64,000 nucleotides of DNA from NCBI RefSeq assembly GCF_008795985.1, contig NZ_VMHP01000002.1, positions 930,001 through 994,000 of the forward strand, given 5' to 3'. Position 1 is the first letter of the stretch, and each line of letters opens with the position of its first letter. Below the pieces are notes generated by a model. The model searched no databases. It saw only the letters and a list, made by a program, of their open reading frames with translations, and was not told where the DNA came from. This document shows, piece by piece, positions 43,232 to 54,324 of the stretch. The position numbers were made by a program, and so were the translations under genes. The DNA is from Marinobacter halotolerans. GTDB lineage: Bacteria > Pseudomonadota > Gammaproteobacteria > Pseudomonadales > Oleiphilaceae.

Positions 43232-45784
43232 TCAGGCCCAGAGCATGGCGCCCATTTCCAGTGGATGAGTCAACGATTCATGATGCGGATACATCCGCAA
43301 CCTGAGGGTCTGCAGGCCGGGATAGGGTGGCTGAACACGAGTGGCGAATACGGTTCGGCCTTCTGTTTCACTCTCTTTCTCGAGTAGGAAGCTGTCAGGC
43401 CCGGGGCTGCTGTGGGTGCCGGTGCATTCCGGGCTGACCAGGCATTCCACCCGAACATCATCCGCTGACAGGCCATTGAGTGCAGCCTCCACCCGAAGTT
43501 CCACGGCACCGTCATGCGGACACGAGGACGCGACGCAGTCAACGACTCGCAGTTCAACCCCGGGCCAGGCGTGCCTTACCCTTGCCTTCCAGCCTGCGAG
43601 CCCGATCGCTACCTGGCCGCCGTCGGCCATAAGAAGCGCTCCCTGACTTGAAGCCGGCTGGTAATAATTATTCACATAGTCCATCACCATGCGCTGGGCA
43701 TTGAACCGGGGCGTAATGGATTTCATCGAGGCCTTGGAGCGTTTTACCCAGCCCTTCGAAAAACCCTGGGAGGCACGATCGTAATACAGGGGCACCACCT
43801 CGAATTCGATCAGATCAATCAGGTCCCGGGCTTCTTCTTCATTCCGGAACTCCGGATCCAGTTCGGTGTCTCTTGGTGGAATGCCCCAGCCGTTTTTGCC
43901 GTCATAGCCTTCGCCCCACCAGCCATCCAGTACGCTCAAGTTGAGGGCACCGTTCAGCGCGGCTTTTTCGCCGGAGGTGCCACTGGCTTCCTTCGGGTAT
44001 TCCGGGGTATTCAACCAGACATCCACGCCACTGAGTAGCCGGCGAGCCATGGCCTGGTCATAATCCTCCAGCAGGATTACGTGCCCCATCAAAGCGGGGT
44101 GCATGGACAGATCATGGATAACCTTGATCAATTGCTGCCCGGGTTTGTCTTTCGGGTGGGCCTTGCCGGCGAAAACCAGTACCACCGGGCGATCCGGGTT
44201 GGTGAGAATCTGCTCCAGCCGCTCCAGATCTGAAAAGATAAGCGTCGCTCGCTTGTAGGTAGCGAACCGCCGGGCAAAACCGATCACCAACGTGTCTTTT
44301 TCCGAAGAAATCAGCTGACGAGTCATCCGGTATGTCACGGAGTGGCCGGTGCCATTACGCTTATGCTGGCGCTTCAGGCGCCGGACGATGTATTCGCCCA
44401 TTTGCTGTTTCAGGGCCTTGTGTACGCTCCAGTAATGATAATCCGGAATCTGGTCGATAAATTCCCAGAATTCCGGATTCCTAAGTTCGCTTTTCCAGGT
44501 AGGCGCCTGGATGTCAAACAGACTGGACCATTCCGGTGCCAGAAAGGTGGGCACATGCACGCCATTGGTGATGTAACCAATGGGATTCTCCCCGGGCGGC
44601 ACCTGCGGCCAGATATCGCCTTCCATAAGCGACGCGACACCTCCGTGAATGCGGCTGACACCATTGTGAAAACGCGAGCCGCGGAGCCCGAGACTGGTCA
44701 TATTGAAGGTGTCCCCGCCGTCCTTTGAGCCGAGTTTGAACACCTGCTCGAAATCCAGCCCGGACTCTTCCAGAAAACGACCAAGGGCATGTTGAACCAG
44801 GGAGCGTGGAAAAATGTCGTGTCCGGCGGCAACGGGTGTATGGGTGGTGAACAGGGTCGCGCCGGCAACCGCTTCCAGCGCAGCCTCGAACGCCAGCCCG
44901 GACGCCATGGTTTGCCGGCAACGCTCAAGAATCTGAAACGCAGCATGACCTTCGTTGATGTGCCAGACCGTCGGGATCAGGTTCAGGGCTTCCAATACCC
45001 GGGCACCGCCGATGCCCAGCAGCATTTCCTGGCTGATACGGGTGGATTCGTCGCCACCATACAGTTGGAGTGTAAGGTCCTGATCCTCCGGGCTGTTTTC
45101 CTCGGTATAGCTGTCAAGCAGGTACAGCCGGATATGGCCAACGCGTGCTTCCCAAACCCGCGCAACAACATCGCGACCAGGGAAGGGAACTGAAACTTTG
45201 AGCACTTCGCCGTTTATCTCCAGCGGCGTGATGGGCAGTTCATCGCTTGAATGAGACCGATAGCGCGCAATCTGTTGGCCATGGGCGTCGATACTTTGAA
45301 TAAAGTAGCCCTGCCGATACAACAGGCCGACCGCAACGAAAGGCAAGGCAAGATCACTCGCCGCCTTACAGTGATCCCCGGCCAGAATGCCCAGGCCGCC
45401 GGAATAGATCGGAAAACTCTCGTGGAAACCGAACTCGGCGCAGAAGTAAGCCACCAGAGCCTTTTCCGGCTCCAGTTTTTCAGTCACTTCGGGGTCAGGC
45501 CCGGACTCAAGATAGGAGTCATAGCTGCTGAGCACTCGGCGATACTCGGCCAGAAACGCCCGGTCTTCGGATGCTTCATCGAGCCGGTCCTGGGCGACCC
45601 GGCGCAGGAAAAGCTTCGGGTTGTGCTCCACCTTCTGCCAGAGCCGAAGGTCAATCCTGGCAAACAGGCTGCGTACTCCATGGTCCCAACTGTAGAACAG
45701 ATCGTTGGCAAGCTCTTCCAGTCGCTCCAGCGGCTCCGGAATCAGGGGGTTGGCTTCGAGTCGGAATTCCGTTGCTTTATGCAT
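43232..45784 (-). CDS. glgP: Alpha-glucan phosphorylase (DUF3417-containing), copy 1
   Basis: This 850-residue enzyme releases glucose-1-phosphate from alpha-1,4-glucans. It has the N-terminal DUF3417 domain (about 5-110, with the LANDLFYSWDHGVRSLF pattern) and the phosphorylase domain of the short TIGR02094 type. Marks are AEFGFHESFPIYSGGLGILAGDH, NEGHAAF and the PLP-lysine region SGTSGEKAALNGALNLS. ATG 45784 has a GGAGG site eight bases upstream; the frame to 45817 is not needed. It is the third gene of the leftward glycogen operon glgB-glgA-glgP. The carboxylesterase gene converges on it. Confidence 0.95.
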   Translation of the reverse strand: MHKATEFRLEANPLIPEPLERLEELANDLFYSWDHGVRSLFARIDLRLWQKVEHNPKLFLRRVAQDRLDEASEDRAFLAEYRRVLSSYDSYLESGPDPEVTEKLEPEKALVAYFCAEFGFHESFPIYSGGLGILAGDHCKAASDLALPFVAVGLLYRQGYFIQSIDAHGQQIARYRSHSSDELPITPLEINGEVLKVSVPFPGRDVVARVWEARVGHIRLYLLDSYTEENSPEDQDLTLQLYGGDESTRISQEMLLGIGGARVLEALNLIPTVWHINEGHAAFQILERCRQTMASGLAFEAALEAVAGATLFTTHTPVAAGHDIFPRSLVQHALGRFLEESGLDFEQVFKLGSKDGGDTFNMTSLGLRGSRFHNGVSRIHGGVASLMEGDIWPQVPPGENPIGYITNGVHVPTFLAPEWSSLFDIQAPTWKSELRNPEFWEFIDQIPDYHYWSVHKALKQQMGEYIVRRLKRQHKRNGTGHSVTYRMTRQLISSEKDTLVIGFARRFATYKRATLIFSDLERLEQILTNPDRPVVLVFAGKAHPKDKPGQQLIKVIHDLSMHPALMGHVILLEDYDQAMARRLLSGVDVWLNTPEYPKEASGTSGEKAALNGALNLSVLDGWWGEGYDGKNGWGIPPRDTELDPEFRNEEEARDLIDLIEFEVVPLYYDRASQGFSKGWVKRSKASMKSITPRFNAQRMVMDYVNNYYQPASSQGALLMADGGQVAIGLAGWKARVRHAWPGVELRVVDCVASSCPHDGAVELRVEAALNGLSADDVRVECLVSPECTGTHSSPGPDSFLLEKESETEGRTVFATRVQPPYPGLQTLRLRMYPHHESLTHPLEMGAMLWA

Positions 45785-45828
45785 GTTGATTGCCTCCAGG
45801 CGGGCAAGCGCTCGCACTAATCCAGCTG

Positions 45829-47280
45829 TTATTGTTCACGTTCTTTGAGAATGCACTGATACAGATCGCCATAGGTACGAGCCCGTTGCTTCCAGGAATA
45901 GTCGGTTGCCATGCCGTTTCCCTGCAACTGTCGCCATTGTTTACGATTAGCAAAAACCAGCAGTGCGCGGTTGACGGTGGCGAGGAGCGACTCGGCGCTG
46001 GCGCCGGTGAAAACAAAACCGTTTGCCTTATCGATTCCAACATCCAGAGGGTCCTGAACCGTATCAACCAGTCCGCCAACACCGTGTACCACCGGAATCG
46101 TCCCGTACCTGAGGCTATACATCTGGTTGAGCCCGCAGGGTTCGAATCTCGAAGGCATCAGGAACAGGTCACTACCGGCCGTGATTCGATGGGACAACCC
46201 CTCGTTGTAGCCCAGGGTAAGGGACATTTGTCCCGGCCATCTCCTGGCCAATTGTTTCAGGGGTTCCTCGTAGCGGTCCTCCCCGGAGCCGAGGATGACA
46301 AACTGGCAGCCCTGTTCGAGCAACTCCGGCATCACGGACAGCAACCAGTCCACGCCTTTTTGATCCACCAGACGCCCGACGAACCCCATTAACGGGCCGC
46401 CTTTTACTTCCAGCCCAAGTTCCTGTTGCAAGCTGGCCTTGCACTTGGCCTTATTCTTCAGGTGATCCTGGCCGTAATGGAAAGCCAGTTCCGGGTCTTC
46501 CTCCGGGTTCCAGACCCGGGTATCGATGCCGTTGAGGATACCGCTCAATGCGTGCTGTCGGTGCCTGAGCAAACCATCCAGACCATTGCCGAATTCCGGG
46601 CTCTGTATTTCCAGGGCATAGGTGGGACTCACCGTGGTGATCCTGTCGCTAAACACCAGGCCACCCTTGATGAAGGATAGCTGGTCATGGAACTCCAGCT
46701 GCTCAAGTCGCCAGAGGGAGTCCGGCAGGCCAAGGGCCCGGAAGGTTTCGTGGGAAAAAAGCCCCTGGTAGGCAAGATTGTGAATGGTAAATACCGTTCC
46801 CGGCCTTGCCCGATAGGGCTCAAGGAAAACCGGAATCAGCCCGGTCTGCCAGTCATTGCAATGGACCAGATCGGGTTTCCAGGCCAACCCGGCTTCACCA
46901 GTGGCGATCATGGCGCCTACCTTGCCGAACAGTTCAAAACGGTGAGCATTGTCCCACCAGTCTTTCCCTTGCTCGTTCTTGTAGGGGTTGCCTGGTCGAT
47001 CAAACAGCGGTGGGCAGTCCACGAGCCAGAGCGTTACAGCTGTACCCGGCAACCTGGTCTGCCAGAGGCTGACATTGTATTGACCAAGCTGGAATCGGAC
47101 CTTTCTGCGGGAGCCGGCCTTTCTGGCAGCCTTGAGCGCATCCGGGTAACCGGGCAATAGAATCTGGACATCGTATTCAAGACGGCAGAGAGCTTCCGGC
47201 AAGCTGGCCGAAACGTCGGCGAGGCCGCCGGTTTTCACCATTGGGTAGACCTCACTGGTGGCGAAGAGAACCCGGATCAT
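45829..47280 (-). CDS. glgA: Glycogen synthase
   Basis: GlgA extends alpha-1,4-glucan chains using ADP-glucose. The 483-residue GT5 protein has the KTGGLADV donor motif (16-23), the [13 protein letters not shown] and TIHNLAYQG segments, and the C-terminal [23 protein letters not shown] motif. Its ATG overlaps the glgB stop (ATGA), so the branching enzyme and synthase are coupled. glgP follows after 44 bases. Its substrate comes from GlgC, encoded on the opposite strand of the same cluster. Confidence 0.97.
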   Translation of the reverse strand: MIRVLFATSEVYPMVKTGGLADVSASLPEALCRLEYDVQILLPGYPDALKAARKAGSRRKVRFQLGQYNVSLWQTRLPGTAVTLWLVDCPPLFDRPGNPYKNEQGKDWWDNAHRFELFGKVGAMIATGEAGLAWKPDLVHCNDWQTGLIPVFLEPYRARPGTVFTIHNLAYQGLFSHETFRALGLPDSLWRLEQLEFHDQLSFIKGGLVFSDRITTVSPTYALEIQSPEFGNGLDGLLRHRQHALSGILNGIDTRVWNPEEDPELAFHYGQDHLKNKAKCKASLQQELGLEVKGGPLMGFVGRLVDQKGVDWLLSVMPELLEQGCQFVILGSGEDRYEEPLKQLARRWPGQMSLTLGYNEGLSHRITAGSDLFLMPSRFEPCGLNQMYSLRYGTIPVVHGVGGLVDTVQDPLDVGIDKANGFVFTGASAESLLATVNRALLVFANRKQWRQLQGNGMATDYSWKQRARTYGDLYQCILKEREQ

Positions 47281-49163
47281 AGGGCCGGCCTCAGGATGAT
47301 GGCCCCCAGCGGCGGCAGGGTCAGTTCCACCGACCAGTCACGGTTCATCCAGGGCTGTTGGTCCGCTGGCATAGGGTAGGGATTACCGAGGTTACTGCCA
47401 CCGTAGTACTCGGAATCAGAATTGAAGATTTCCTGCCAGTTGCCTCCCTGCGGAAGCCCGATCCGGTAATGGTGCCTGGGCATCGGCGTGAAGTTGACGA
47501 CAATCACCGAGGTCTCGCCCTTGGCCGTGCGCAGGAAACTGATTACCGACTGTGGAGAGTCATGGCAATCGATCCACTCGAATCCGTCCGGGGTGAAGCA
47601 GGCCCCGTGCAGCGAGACTTCCCGCCGGTAAACGCCATTCAGATCCTGAACCAGTTTTTTGATGCCCTGATGCTCTGGATAAGACAGCAGCGACCAGTCC
47701 AGCTCGCGGGATTCGCTCCACTCCCGCCGCTGGCCAAACTCACCGCCCATAAACAGCAGCTTGGCCCCGGGATAGCTGAACATATAGGTGAGGAGCACCC
47801 GTAGCGAGGCCCGCTGCTGCCACTCGTCCCCGGTCATCTTGTTGATCAGGCTGCCCTTGCCATGAACCACTTCATCGTGGGACAGCGGCAGCAGGAAGTT
47901 TTCCGAGAACGCATACAGCAGCCCGAAAGTCAGCTTATCGTGATGGTACTGTCGGTAAACCGGGTCCTGTGCCATATAATCCAGGGTGTCGTGCATCCAG
48001 CCCATGTTCCATTTGAGATTAAAGCCCAGCCCGCCGATTTCCGGCGGCCGGGTCACACGAGGCCAGGAGGTGGATTCTTCCGCGCAGACCAGCGTTCCGG
48101 GGAACCGGCTCTGGCAGACCCGGTTCAATTCCCGGAGAAACTCTATGGCTTCAAGGTTTTCGTGGCCACCATGCTCGTTGGGCAACCACTCGCCTTCCTT
48201 GCGGGAGTAGTTGAGGTAGAGCATGGACGCCACCGCATCCACCCGCAGCCCGTCAATGTGGAAGGCATCCAGCCAGAACAGGGCGCTGCCGATCAGGAAG
48301 TTGCGAACCTCATGCCGGCCGTAATTGTAAATGAGCGTGCCCCAGTCCTGATGGCGCCCTTTTCGGGGGTCTGCATGCTCATATAGCGCGCTGCCATCAA
48401 ATTGGGCGAGCGCGTGTTCATCGGTGGGAAAGTGCCCCGGTACCCAGTCCAGGATCACGCCAATGTTGTGTTGATGGCACTGGTCTACCAGGTAGCGCAG
48501 ATCGTCCGGGCTTCCGAAACGGCTGGTCGGCGCATAATAGCCGGTGGTCTGGTAACCCCAGGATTCGTCCAAAGGGTGCTCTGTGACCGGCAACAGCTCG
48601 ATGTGGGTGAAGCCCATTTCCTGTACGTAGGGAAGCAGCTGGTCTGCCAGCTCACGGTAGTTCAGCCAACGGCCGGACCCATGATGGCGCCAGGAGGCGG
48701 CATGAACCTCGTAGATTGAGATGGGAGAGTCCTGCCAGTTCCACCGGCCACGTCTGACAAGCCAGTCACCGTCGCCCCAACCAAAATGCCCGCGTTCCGT
48801 CACCACGGCGGCCGTTGAGGGCCTCAGCTCAAAGGCTTGCCCATAGGGGTCGGTTTTCAGAAGCTGATGGCCTTTCTCGGTGGTAATGGCGAACTTGTAG
48901 AGAGCGCCAGCACCAATGCCATCAATAAAGCAGGACCAGACACCGGTTCCTTCGTGCAGATCCATTGGATGGGCGCTGGAATCCCAGTGGTTAAAATCGC
49001 CGATAACGGTGACCGCTTTGGCGTGTGGGGCCCAAACTGCAAACCTGACGCCCTCGACGCCTTGGTTTCTGCAGACATGAGCGCCCAACACATTGTAGAT
49101 GTGCCAGTGCCGGCCTTCGGCAAAGAGATGGAGGTCGAATTCGCTGAGCGTTGGACTATCCAT
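47277..49163 (-). CDS. glgB: 1,4-alpha-glucan branching enzyme
   Basis: GlgB makes the alpha-1,6 branches of glycogen. This 628-residue GH13 enzyme has the N-terminal carbohydrate-binding-type domain and the catalytic barrel: Asp309 (LRVDAVASM) as nucleophile, Glu362 (CAEEST) as acid/base and the [12 protein letters not shown] segment near 427-438. It lacks the first of the two N-terminal modules found in the 730-residue enzymes, a common short form. I chose ATG 49163; the longer frame to 49211 is arginine-rich and not family-like. It is the first gene of the leftward operon. Confidence 0.96.
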   Translation of the reverse strand: MDSPTLSEFDLHLFAEGRHWHIYNVLGAHVCRNQGVEGVRFAVWAPHAKAVTVIGDFNHWDSSAHPMDLHEGTGVWSCFIDGIGAGALYKFAITTEKGHQLLKTDPYGQAFELRPSTAAVVTERGHFGWGDGDWLVRRGRWNWQDSPISIYEVHAASWRHHGSGRWLNYRELADQLLPYVQEMGFTHIELLPVTEHPLDESWGYQTTGYYAPTSRFGSPDDLRYLVDQCHQHNIGVILDWVPGHFPTDEHALAQFDGSALYEHADPRKGRHQDWGTLIYNYGRHEVRNFLIGSALFWLDAFHIDGLRVDAVASMLYLNYSRKEGEWLPNEHGGHENLEAIEFLRELNRVCQSRFPGTLVCAEESTSWPRVTRPPEIGGLGFNLKWNMGWMHDTLDYMAQDPVYRQYHHDKLTFGLLYAFSENFLLPLSHDEVVHGKGSLINKMTGDEWQQRASLRVLLTYMFSYPGAKLLFMGGEFGQRREWSESRELDWSLLSYPEHQGIKKLVQDLNGVYRREVSLHGACFTPDGFEWIDCHDSPQSVISFLRTAKGETSVIVVNFTPMPRHHYRIGLPQGGNWQEIFNSDSEYYGGSNLGNPYPMPADQQPWMNRDWSVELTLPPLGAIILRPAL

Positions 49164-49366
49164 AGACCCTGCTATTCCTGACCGTGTGGAGCGCATTGGG
49201 CGTCTGTTCATTAGACGCGAACGAGCCTGTTCAAAAAATGACCCAAAACAATTTTACGTCATAATTCCGTGCTAGTGTTCTAATATAGTTTAAGGCGTCA
49301 AAAACGTGGCAATCCCTGACGGTTGAAAGACTGGTTGCAGGGAAGGTTTTCTTCAGGGAAGCAGCT

Positions 49367-50632
49367 ATGCAAACGGCCAAGCGTTTCGTCAGTCGTCTCA
49401 CTCGTCAAACCCTCGCCCTCGTGCTTGCGGGTGGTCGGGGATCCCGCCTCCACGATCTCACGAAGTGGCGCGCCAAACCGGCGGTTCCCTTTGGCGGCAA
49501 GTTCCGGATTATCGATTTCCCACTTTCCAACTGCATCAACTCGGGCATAGGCCAGGTTGGCGTGATTACCCAGTACAAATCCCATTCCCTGATCCGCCAT
49601 ATCCAGCGCGGCTGGGGTTTTCTGAGGGGAGAGCTGGACGAATTCGTGGAGCTGTTGCCCGCCCAGCAGCGAATTGAAACCTCCTGGTATGAAGGAACGG
49701 CCGATGCGGTGCTACAGAACCTCGACATCATTCGCAGCCACAGGCCGGAGTACGTACTGATTTTGGCCGGCGACCATGTCTACAAGATGGATTACGGCAC
49801 CATGCTGGCCCATCATGTTGAGAACGATGCCGATATCACCGTCGGCTGTATCCAGGTACCGATTGATGAGGCCTCTGCGTTCGGCGTTATGTCGGTCGAT
49901 GATGAACTCAGAGTTACAGAATTTGTTGAAAAGCCGGAGCAGCCCCAGCCGATGCCCGGTCAGCCTGGCAAGGCGCTGGCTTCCATGGGCATCTATGTGT
50001 TCAGCACCCAGGTGCTTTTTGATGAACTGATGCGTGACCATCAAATGGATGGGAACTCTTCCCACGATTTCGGAAAGGACATCATTCCGTCCGTGATCAA
50101 ACGCCTTCGCGTGGTTGCGTTCCCATTCCGCAATCCCGTTCAGAACAAGCCGGCCTACTGGCGGGACGTCGGAACCGTTGATGCCCTTTGGCAGGCGAAC
50201 CTTGAGCTGATCGGCATCAGCCCGGAACTGAACCTCTACGATTCCCACTGGCCCATCTGGACCTACCAGGAACAGTTGCCACCGGCAAAGTTCGTGTTCG
50301 ACGATGACAATCGGCGTGGCATGGCGGTGGATTCCATGGTGGCCGGTGGCTGTATCGTGTCCGGGGCTGTGGTGAAACATTCCCTTCTGTTTTCGCAGGT
50401 TAAAGTTCATTCTTACAGTCAAGTATCAGATTCTGTTATCTATCCGGACGTGGATATTGGCCGCCACTGCCATATCCGAAATGCGTTGATTGATCGGGGA
50501 TGCCGGATTCCTGAGGGCACACGCATCGGTTTTGATGCAGTTGAAGACCAGAAGCGGTTTTATGTTTCACCCAAAGGTATTGTGCTGATCACGCCCGAGA
50601 TGCTCGGGCAGGATTACCCCCATGGCCTCTGA
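49367..50632 (+). CDS. glgC: Glucose-1-phosphate adenylyltransferase
   Basis: GlgC makes ADP-glucose from ATP and glucose-1-phosphate, the committed step of glycogen synthesis. The 421-residue protein has the nucleotide-binding signature [13 protein letters not shown], the [20 protein letters not shown] activator/substrate motif, the catalytic [11 protein letters not shown] segment, and a C-terminal left-handed helix domain for allosteric control. A GGAAG site precedes the ATG. It is the first gene of the rightward operon; the next gene overlaps it by 11 bases. The 203 bases between it and glgB should hold promoters for both directions. Confidence 0.97.
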   Translation: MQTAKRFVSRLTRQTLALVLAGGRGSRLHDLTKWRAKPAVPFGGKFRIIDFPLSNCINSGIGQVGVITQYKSHSLIRHIQRGWGFLRGELDEFVELLPAQQRIETSWYEGTADAVLQNLDIIRSHRPEYVLILAGDHVYKMDYGTMLAHHVENDADITVGCIQVPIDEASAFGVMSVDDELRVTEFVEKPEQPQPMPGQPGKALASMGIYVFSTQVLFDELMRDHQMDGNSSHDFGKDIIPSVIKRLRVVAFPFRNPVQNKPAYWRDVGTVDALWQANLELIGISPELNLYDSHWPIWTYQEQLPPAKFVFDDDNRRGMAVDSMVAGGCIVSGAVVKHSLLFSQVKVHSYSQVSDSVIYPDVDIGRHCHIRNALIDRGCRIPEGTRIGFDAVEDQKRFYVSPKGIVLITPEMLGQDYPHGL

Positions 50633-52349
50633 CACAAAAACGCCGGTTGTCTTGTGCTGGCACATGCATCAGCCGTCTTACCAGGATATGCGCACCGACC
50701 AGTTTCTGTTCCCTTGGGTATACCTGCATACCATCAAGGATTACAGCGACATGGCAGCACATCTTGAAGGCAATCCGGAGGCGAGGGCGGTCGTCAATTT
50801 TGCGCCTGTTCTGCTTGAGCAGATTGAGACCTACCTGATCCAGATGGAGCGTTGGCGCCACGGTGCCGGGAAGATTGGCGATCCTCTGCTGGCCGCACTG
50901 GTGGCAGAAGAGCTGCCAGAAACCGGCACACCCGCTTTTCTTAGTCTGATGGAAAAAGCTCTTCGTGCCAATCGCGAGCGGATTATCAATCGATATCCCG
51001 CCTACGCACGGCTGGCAGAGCTGGCCGAGGTATACCGCAGTAAACCGGAGCTTCAAAGGTACATTTCCAGCCGGTTCCTGTCGGACTTGCTGGTTTGGTA
51101 CCACCTCGGCTGGATGGGAGAGACCATACGCCGGGAAAGCCACTGCATCCAGAGTCTTCAGGAGAAGGGCCATAACTTCTCGATGGATGATCGGCAAGCG
51201 CTATTGGATGTGATCTTTGACGTGTTGTCCGGCATCGGCCCCAGGTACCGACACCTTGCCTGGAAGGGTCAGGTGGAACTGTCTGTGAGCCCCTATACCC
51301 ATGCCATGCTTCCATTGCTGATCGATCTTGCGTCCGCCCGCGAAGCCATGCCAGACATTGCCTTGCCGGCGCAAACTCATTATCCGGGCGGTGAAGAACG
51401 CGCTGGCTGGCAACTCCAGAAGGCAAAAGCCGTATTTCAACGGTTCTTCGGGGTGGATCCATCCGGTTGTTGGGCCTCCGAGGGCGGCCTCAGCCAGGCC
51501 ACCCTGGGCTTGCTCGACGCCCATCAGTTCCGCTGGACGGCCAGCGGAGATTCCGTCGTTCACAACAGCCTCAACCGCGCCCGGAAAACAGACCCGGAAT
51601 TACCGGACTATGGCATCCACCGGCCCTACACCTTTGGTGAATCGGGTACGTCTGTGTTCTTTCGGGACGACGGCCTCTCCGACCTCATAGGGTTTACCTA
51701 CGCGGACTGGCATGCCAAGGATGCCGTTGGCGACCTGGTTCATCACATGGAAAACATCGCCGGGCAGGGCAAAGGCAAGGCCCGGCCAGTCATTTCCGTG
51801 ATCATGGATGGCGAAAATGCCTGGGAGTACTACCCGGAAAATGGCTTTCACTTTCTGAACGAGCTGTATCACGTGCTCGCACATCATCCGAAGCTGAAAC
51901 TGACCACCTACAGCGATCTTGTGGCCCAGCCGACGGCCGAAACGGCTCATTTGCCACACCTTGTGGCCGGTAGCTGGATTTACGGAACTTTCTCCACCTG
52001 GATCGGCGATCCGGACAAGAACCGTGCCTGGGATCTGCTGTGTGAAGCGAAAACCCATTTTGACCGAGAGATGGATAACGGCAGCCTCAACTCCGAACAG
52101 AAAGAGGCCGCTATGCAACAACTGGCGATCTGCGAGGGATCCGACTGGTTCTGGTGGTTTGGCGACTACAACCCGGCGCAGATTGTCAGCGACTTCGAGC
52201 ATCTATACCGCCGCCATCTCGTGAACCTCTATGACATGATCGGCTACCCGGCACCGCCTTCGGTATTCCAGCAACTAAGCCAGGGCAGCGGAGAACCGGC
52301 CCGTGGCGGAACCATGCGACCGGGACACGAAGTGGATAAACCGGCATGA
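50622..52349 (+). CDS. Glycoside hydrolase family 57 protein
   Basis: The 575-residue protein is a GH57 enzyme (the DxD-type group acting on alpha-glucans). The N-terminal WHMHQPSY motif, the nucleophile Glu287 ([10 protein letters not shown]) and the acid Asp396 ([11 protein letters not shown]) are conserved. It lacks the DUF1925-type module of longer forms. Within a glycogen operon it probably trims, cleaves or branches alpha-glucan; amylase, amylopullulanase and branching enzyme all occur in the family and sequence does not decide. It overlaps glgC by 11 bases and malQ by four, so it is coupled to both. Confidence 0.9.
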   Translation: MASDTKTPVVLCWHMHQPSYQDMRTDQFLFPWVYLHTIKDYSDMAAHLEGNPEARAVVNFAPVLLEQIETYLIQMERWRHGAGKIGDPLLAALVAEELPETGTPAFLSLMEKALRANRERIINRYPAYARLAELAEVYRSKPELQRYISSRFLSDLLVWYHLGWMGETIRRESHCIQSLQEKGHNFSMDDRQALLDVIFDVLSGIGPRYRHLAWKGQVELSVSPYTHAMLPLLIDLASAREAMPDIALPAQTHYPGGEERAGWQLQKAKAVFQRFFGVDPSGCWASEGGLSQATLGLLDAHQFRWTASGDSVVHNSLNRARKTDPELPDYGIHRPYTFGESGTSVFFRDDGLSDLIGFTYADWHAKDAVGDLVHHMENIAGQGKGKARPVISVIMDGENAWEYYPENGFHFLNELYHVLAHHPKLKLTTYSDLVAQPTAETAHLPHLVAGSWIYGTFSTWIGDPDKNRAWDLLCEAKTHFDREMDNGSLNSEQKEAAMQQLAICEGSDWFWWFGDYNPAQIVSDFEHLYRRHLVNLYDMIGYPAPPSVFQQLSQGSGEPARGGTMRPGHEVDKPA

Positions 52350-53833
52350 CGTTGAGCAGCGGCAATGATCTGTTCAGTGTCAGGAGAGCGGGTGTGCTGC
52401 TGCATCCAACCTGTTTGCCCGGCACCCTGGGTGTTCTTGGGGCCAGCGCGCGTCGTTTCGTCGATTTTCTGGCCGCCAGCGGTATCACCGTTTGGCAGAC
52501 GCTCCCCATTGGCCCGACTCATCGGGATCTTTCTCCCTATCAATCTCTAAGCGCTCACGCTGGCAATCAGGATTTTATCGACTTGTCGGAAGTGCTGCAG
52601 GCCGGGCTGCTGGCGGACACGGAACTCACGAAGCCCATCGACCAATCCCGCCAGCAGCTACTGGACATTGCTGCCCAACGGTTCTTCGATGGCAAGGGGG
52701 AAGCCCGACACGGTCTTGATCTGACCGGTTTCGAGGAATTCCGGGCAAAAAACGACTATTGGCTGGATGATTTCTGCCTTTTCGTCGCGATCCGGGAGGT
52801 TCAGGAGTCGCCGGGCTGGCTGCAATGGCCAGAGCCGTTGAGAGATCGTGATCCGGTCGCGCTGCAGACCTTCATTGACCAGAATCGGGAACGACTGGCC
52901 CGGATACGGTTCGAACAGTTTCTGTTTCAGCATCAGTGGCAGGCACTGCGCGATTATGCACGCGGCAAGGGCATTCTGCTTTTTGGTGATATTCCTATTT
53001 TCGTCGCGCACGACAGCGCCGACGTCTGGGCCAATCGAGCTCTGTTCAAACTGAATGACCAGGGTGAGCCCACGGTCGTTGCCGGTGTACCGCCGGATTA
53101 CTTTTCGTCCGACGGCCAACACTGGGGCAATCCGCACTACAACTGGCAGGCCATGGCGGAAGACGGTTACCGATGGTGGCTTGAACGGCTCGAAAGCAAG
53201 CGCCATTTTTTCGACCTGATCCGTATTGATCATTTCCGCGGTCTGCAAGCTTACTGGGAAATTCCGGCCGAAACGCCGCAACCAAGATTTGGCTACTGGG
53301 TTCCCGGCCCAGCCGATCATTTTCTCCAGGCCTGCTTCGACCGGTTCCCGGATTTGCCGCTGGTGGCCGAGAACCTGGGCATCATCAGCGAAGATGTGGA
53401 AGAGCTTCGCAAACGGTTTGGGTTGCCAGGAATGACCGTGATGCAGTTTGGTTTCGACGGCAGCCCCAACAATCCCCACCTGCTGCACAATCACCATGCC
53501 CGGGATCTTGTGTACACCGGCACCCATGACAACGACACGACCCTGGGCTGGTACCAAAGCCTGGACGATCATACCCGACGGTACGTGAACGATTACCTGG
53601 GAACCACTGGTGACGGTATGCCATGGCCCGTGATCGAAGCGGCATTCCGGTCCGTTTGTTCTCTCGCTGTTGTACCCATGCAGGATTTCCTTGCGCTGGG
53701 AACAGAGGCGCGATTCAACACGCCGGGCACGATGATTAACAACTGGATCTGGCAACTTGACTGGAATTTTCCTGAAGAAGACCTGTCAAAACTTATCTCT
53801 GAAGCGGTTCAGAGACATGGGCGCCTTCCTTAG
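52346..53833 (+). CDS. malQ: 4-alpha-glucanotransferase
   Basis: MalQ (GH77) moves maltosyl and longer units between alpha-1,4-glucans, recycling short chains left by phosphorylase. The 495-residue protein has Asp295 (RIDHFRG), Glu342 (VAENLG) and Asp395 (THDND), matching the three catalytic residues. It starts with ATGA overlap to the GH57 gene. Length fits the shorter, bacterial/plant-type amylomaltase rather than the E. coli form with its extra N-terminal domain. The PilZ gene follows after about 106 bases. Confidence 0.96.
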   Translation: MTLSSGNDLFSVRRAGVLLHPTCLPGTLGVLGASARRFVDFLAASGITVWQTLPIGPTHRDLSPYQSLSAHAGNQDFIDLSEVLQAGLLADTELTKPIDQSRQQLLDIAAQRFFDGKGEARHGLDLTGFEEFRAKNDYWLDDFCLFVAIREVQESPGWLQWPEPLRDRDPVALQTFIDQNRERLARIRFEQFLFQHQWQALRDYARGKGILLFGDIPIFVAHDSADVWANRALFKLNDQGEPTVVAGVPPDYFSSDGQHWGNPHYNWQAMAEDGYRWWLERLESKRHFFDLIRIDHFRGLQAYWEIPAETPQPRFGYWVPGPADHFLQACFDRFPDLPLVAENLGIISEDVEELRKRFGLPGMTVMQFGFDGSPNNPHLLHNHHARDLVYTGTHDNDTTLGWYQSLDDHTRRYVNDYLGTTGDGMPWPVIEAAFRSVCSLAVVPMQDFLALGTEARFNTPGTMINNWIWQLDWNFPEEDLSKLISEAVQRHGRLP

Positions 53834-53939
53834 AACTGACCATTTCTTGATCAGCATCAAGGAGTCGCTCCCAAACCTTCGATATAAAACACAAGCAGTA
53901 TCAACAATTGGCGTTATTGATGAGTCACGAGGGGGGAAT

Positions 53940-54302
53940 ATGGAACACAGACTCAGTAAACGCGTACAGGGAAAGCTTGGCTTGTTGGTCTATAAACGCG
54001 GCATGCCCGTGGCAACCGGTCTGATCCGGAACGCCTCCAAGCGGGGATTGTTTATTGCCACGGATTACACCGATGTTCAGTTAAACCAGACCGTAGAATT
54101 GGAATTCCGCTTTCCCGATACCCAGGAAAAGCGGTTCCGGCGCCTCAAGGCCCACGTGGTCCGGAAATCAGACAAGGGACTGGGTGTCGACTTTGAAGGC
54201 GTTGAGAACGACAGTTTCACCATCTCGTCGCTGATGCACTGGCTGAAAAGCCATCACATGCCGGTCAATTATTTCCCGGTTCGCCGGCAGCAAGCCTACT
54301 GA
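53940..54302 (+). CDS. PilZ-domain protein
   Basis: The 120-residue protein is a single PilZ barrel. The c-di-GMP motifs are visible: RLSKR (4-8, RxxxR) and NASKRG (31-36, D/NxSxxG), so binding is likely. ATG 53940 follows a GAGGGGGGAA site; the frame is open from 53757 but would overlap malQ. It lies between malQ and the SDR gene on the same strand, which suggests that c-di-GMP may influence glycogen metabolism, or that the gene simply rides in the transcript. Confidence 0.88.
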   Translation: MEHRLSKRVQGKLGLLVYKRGMPVATGLIRNASKRGLFIATDYTDVQLNQTVELEFRFPDTQEKRFRRLKAHVVRKSDKGLGVDFEGVENDSFTISSLMHWLKSHHMPVNYFPVRRQQAY

Positions 54303-54324
54303 TTCCACCATGGAAAGAACGATC

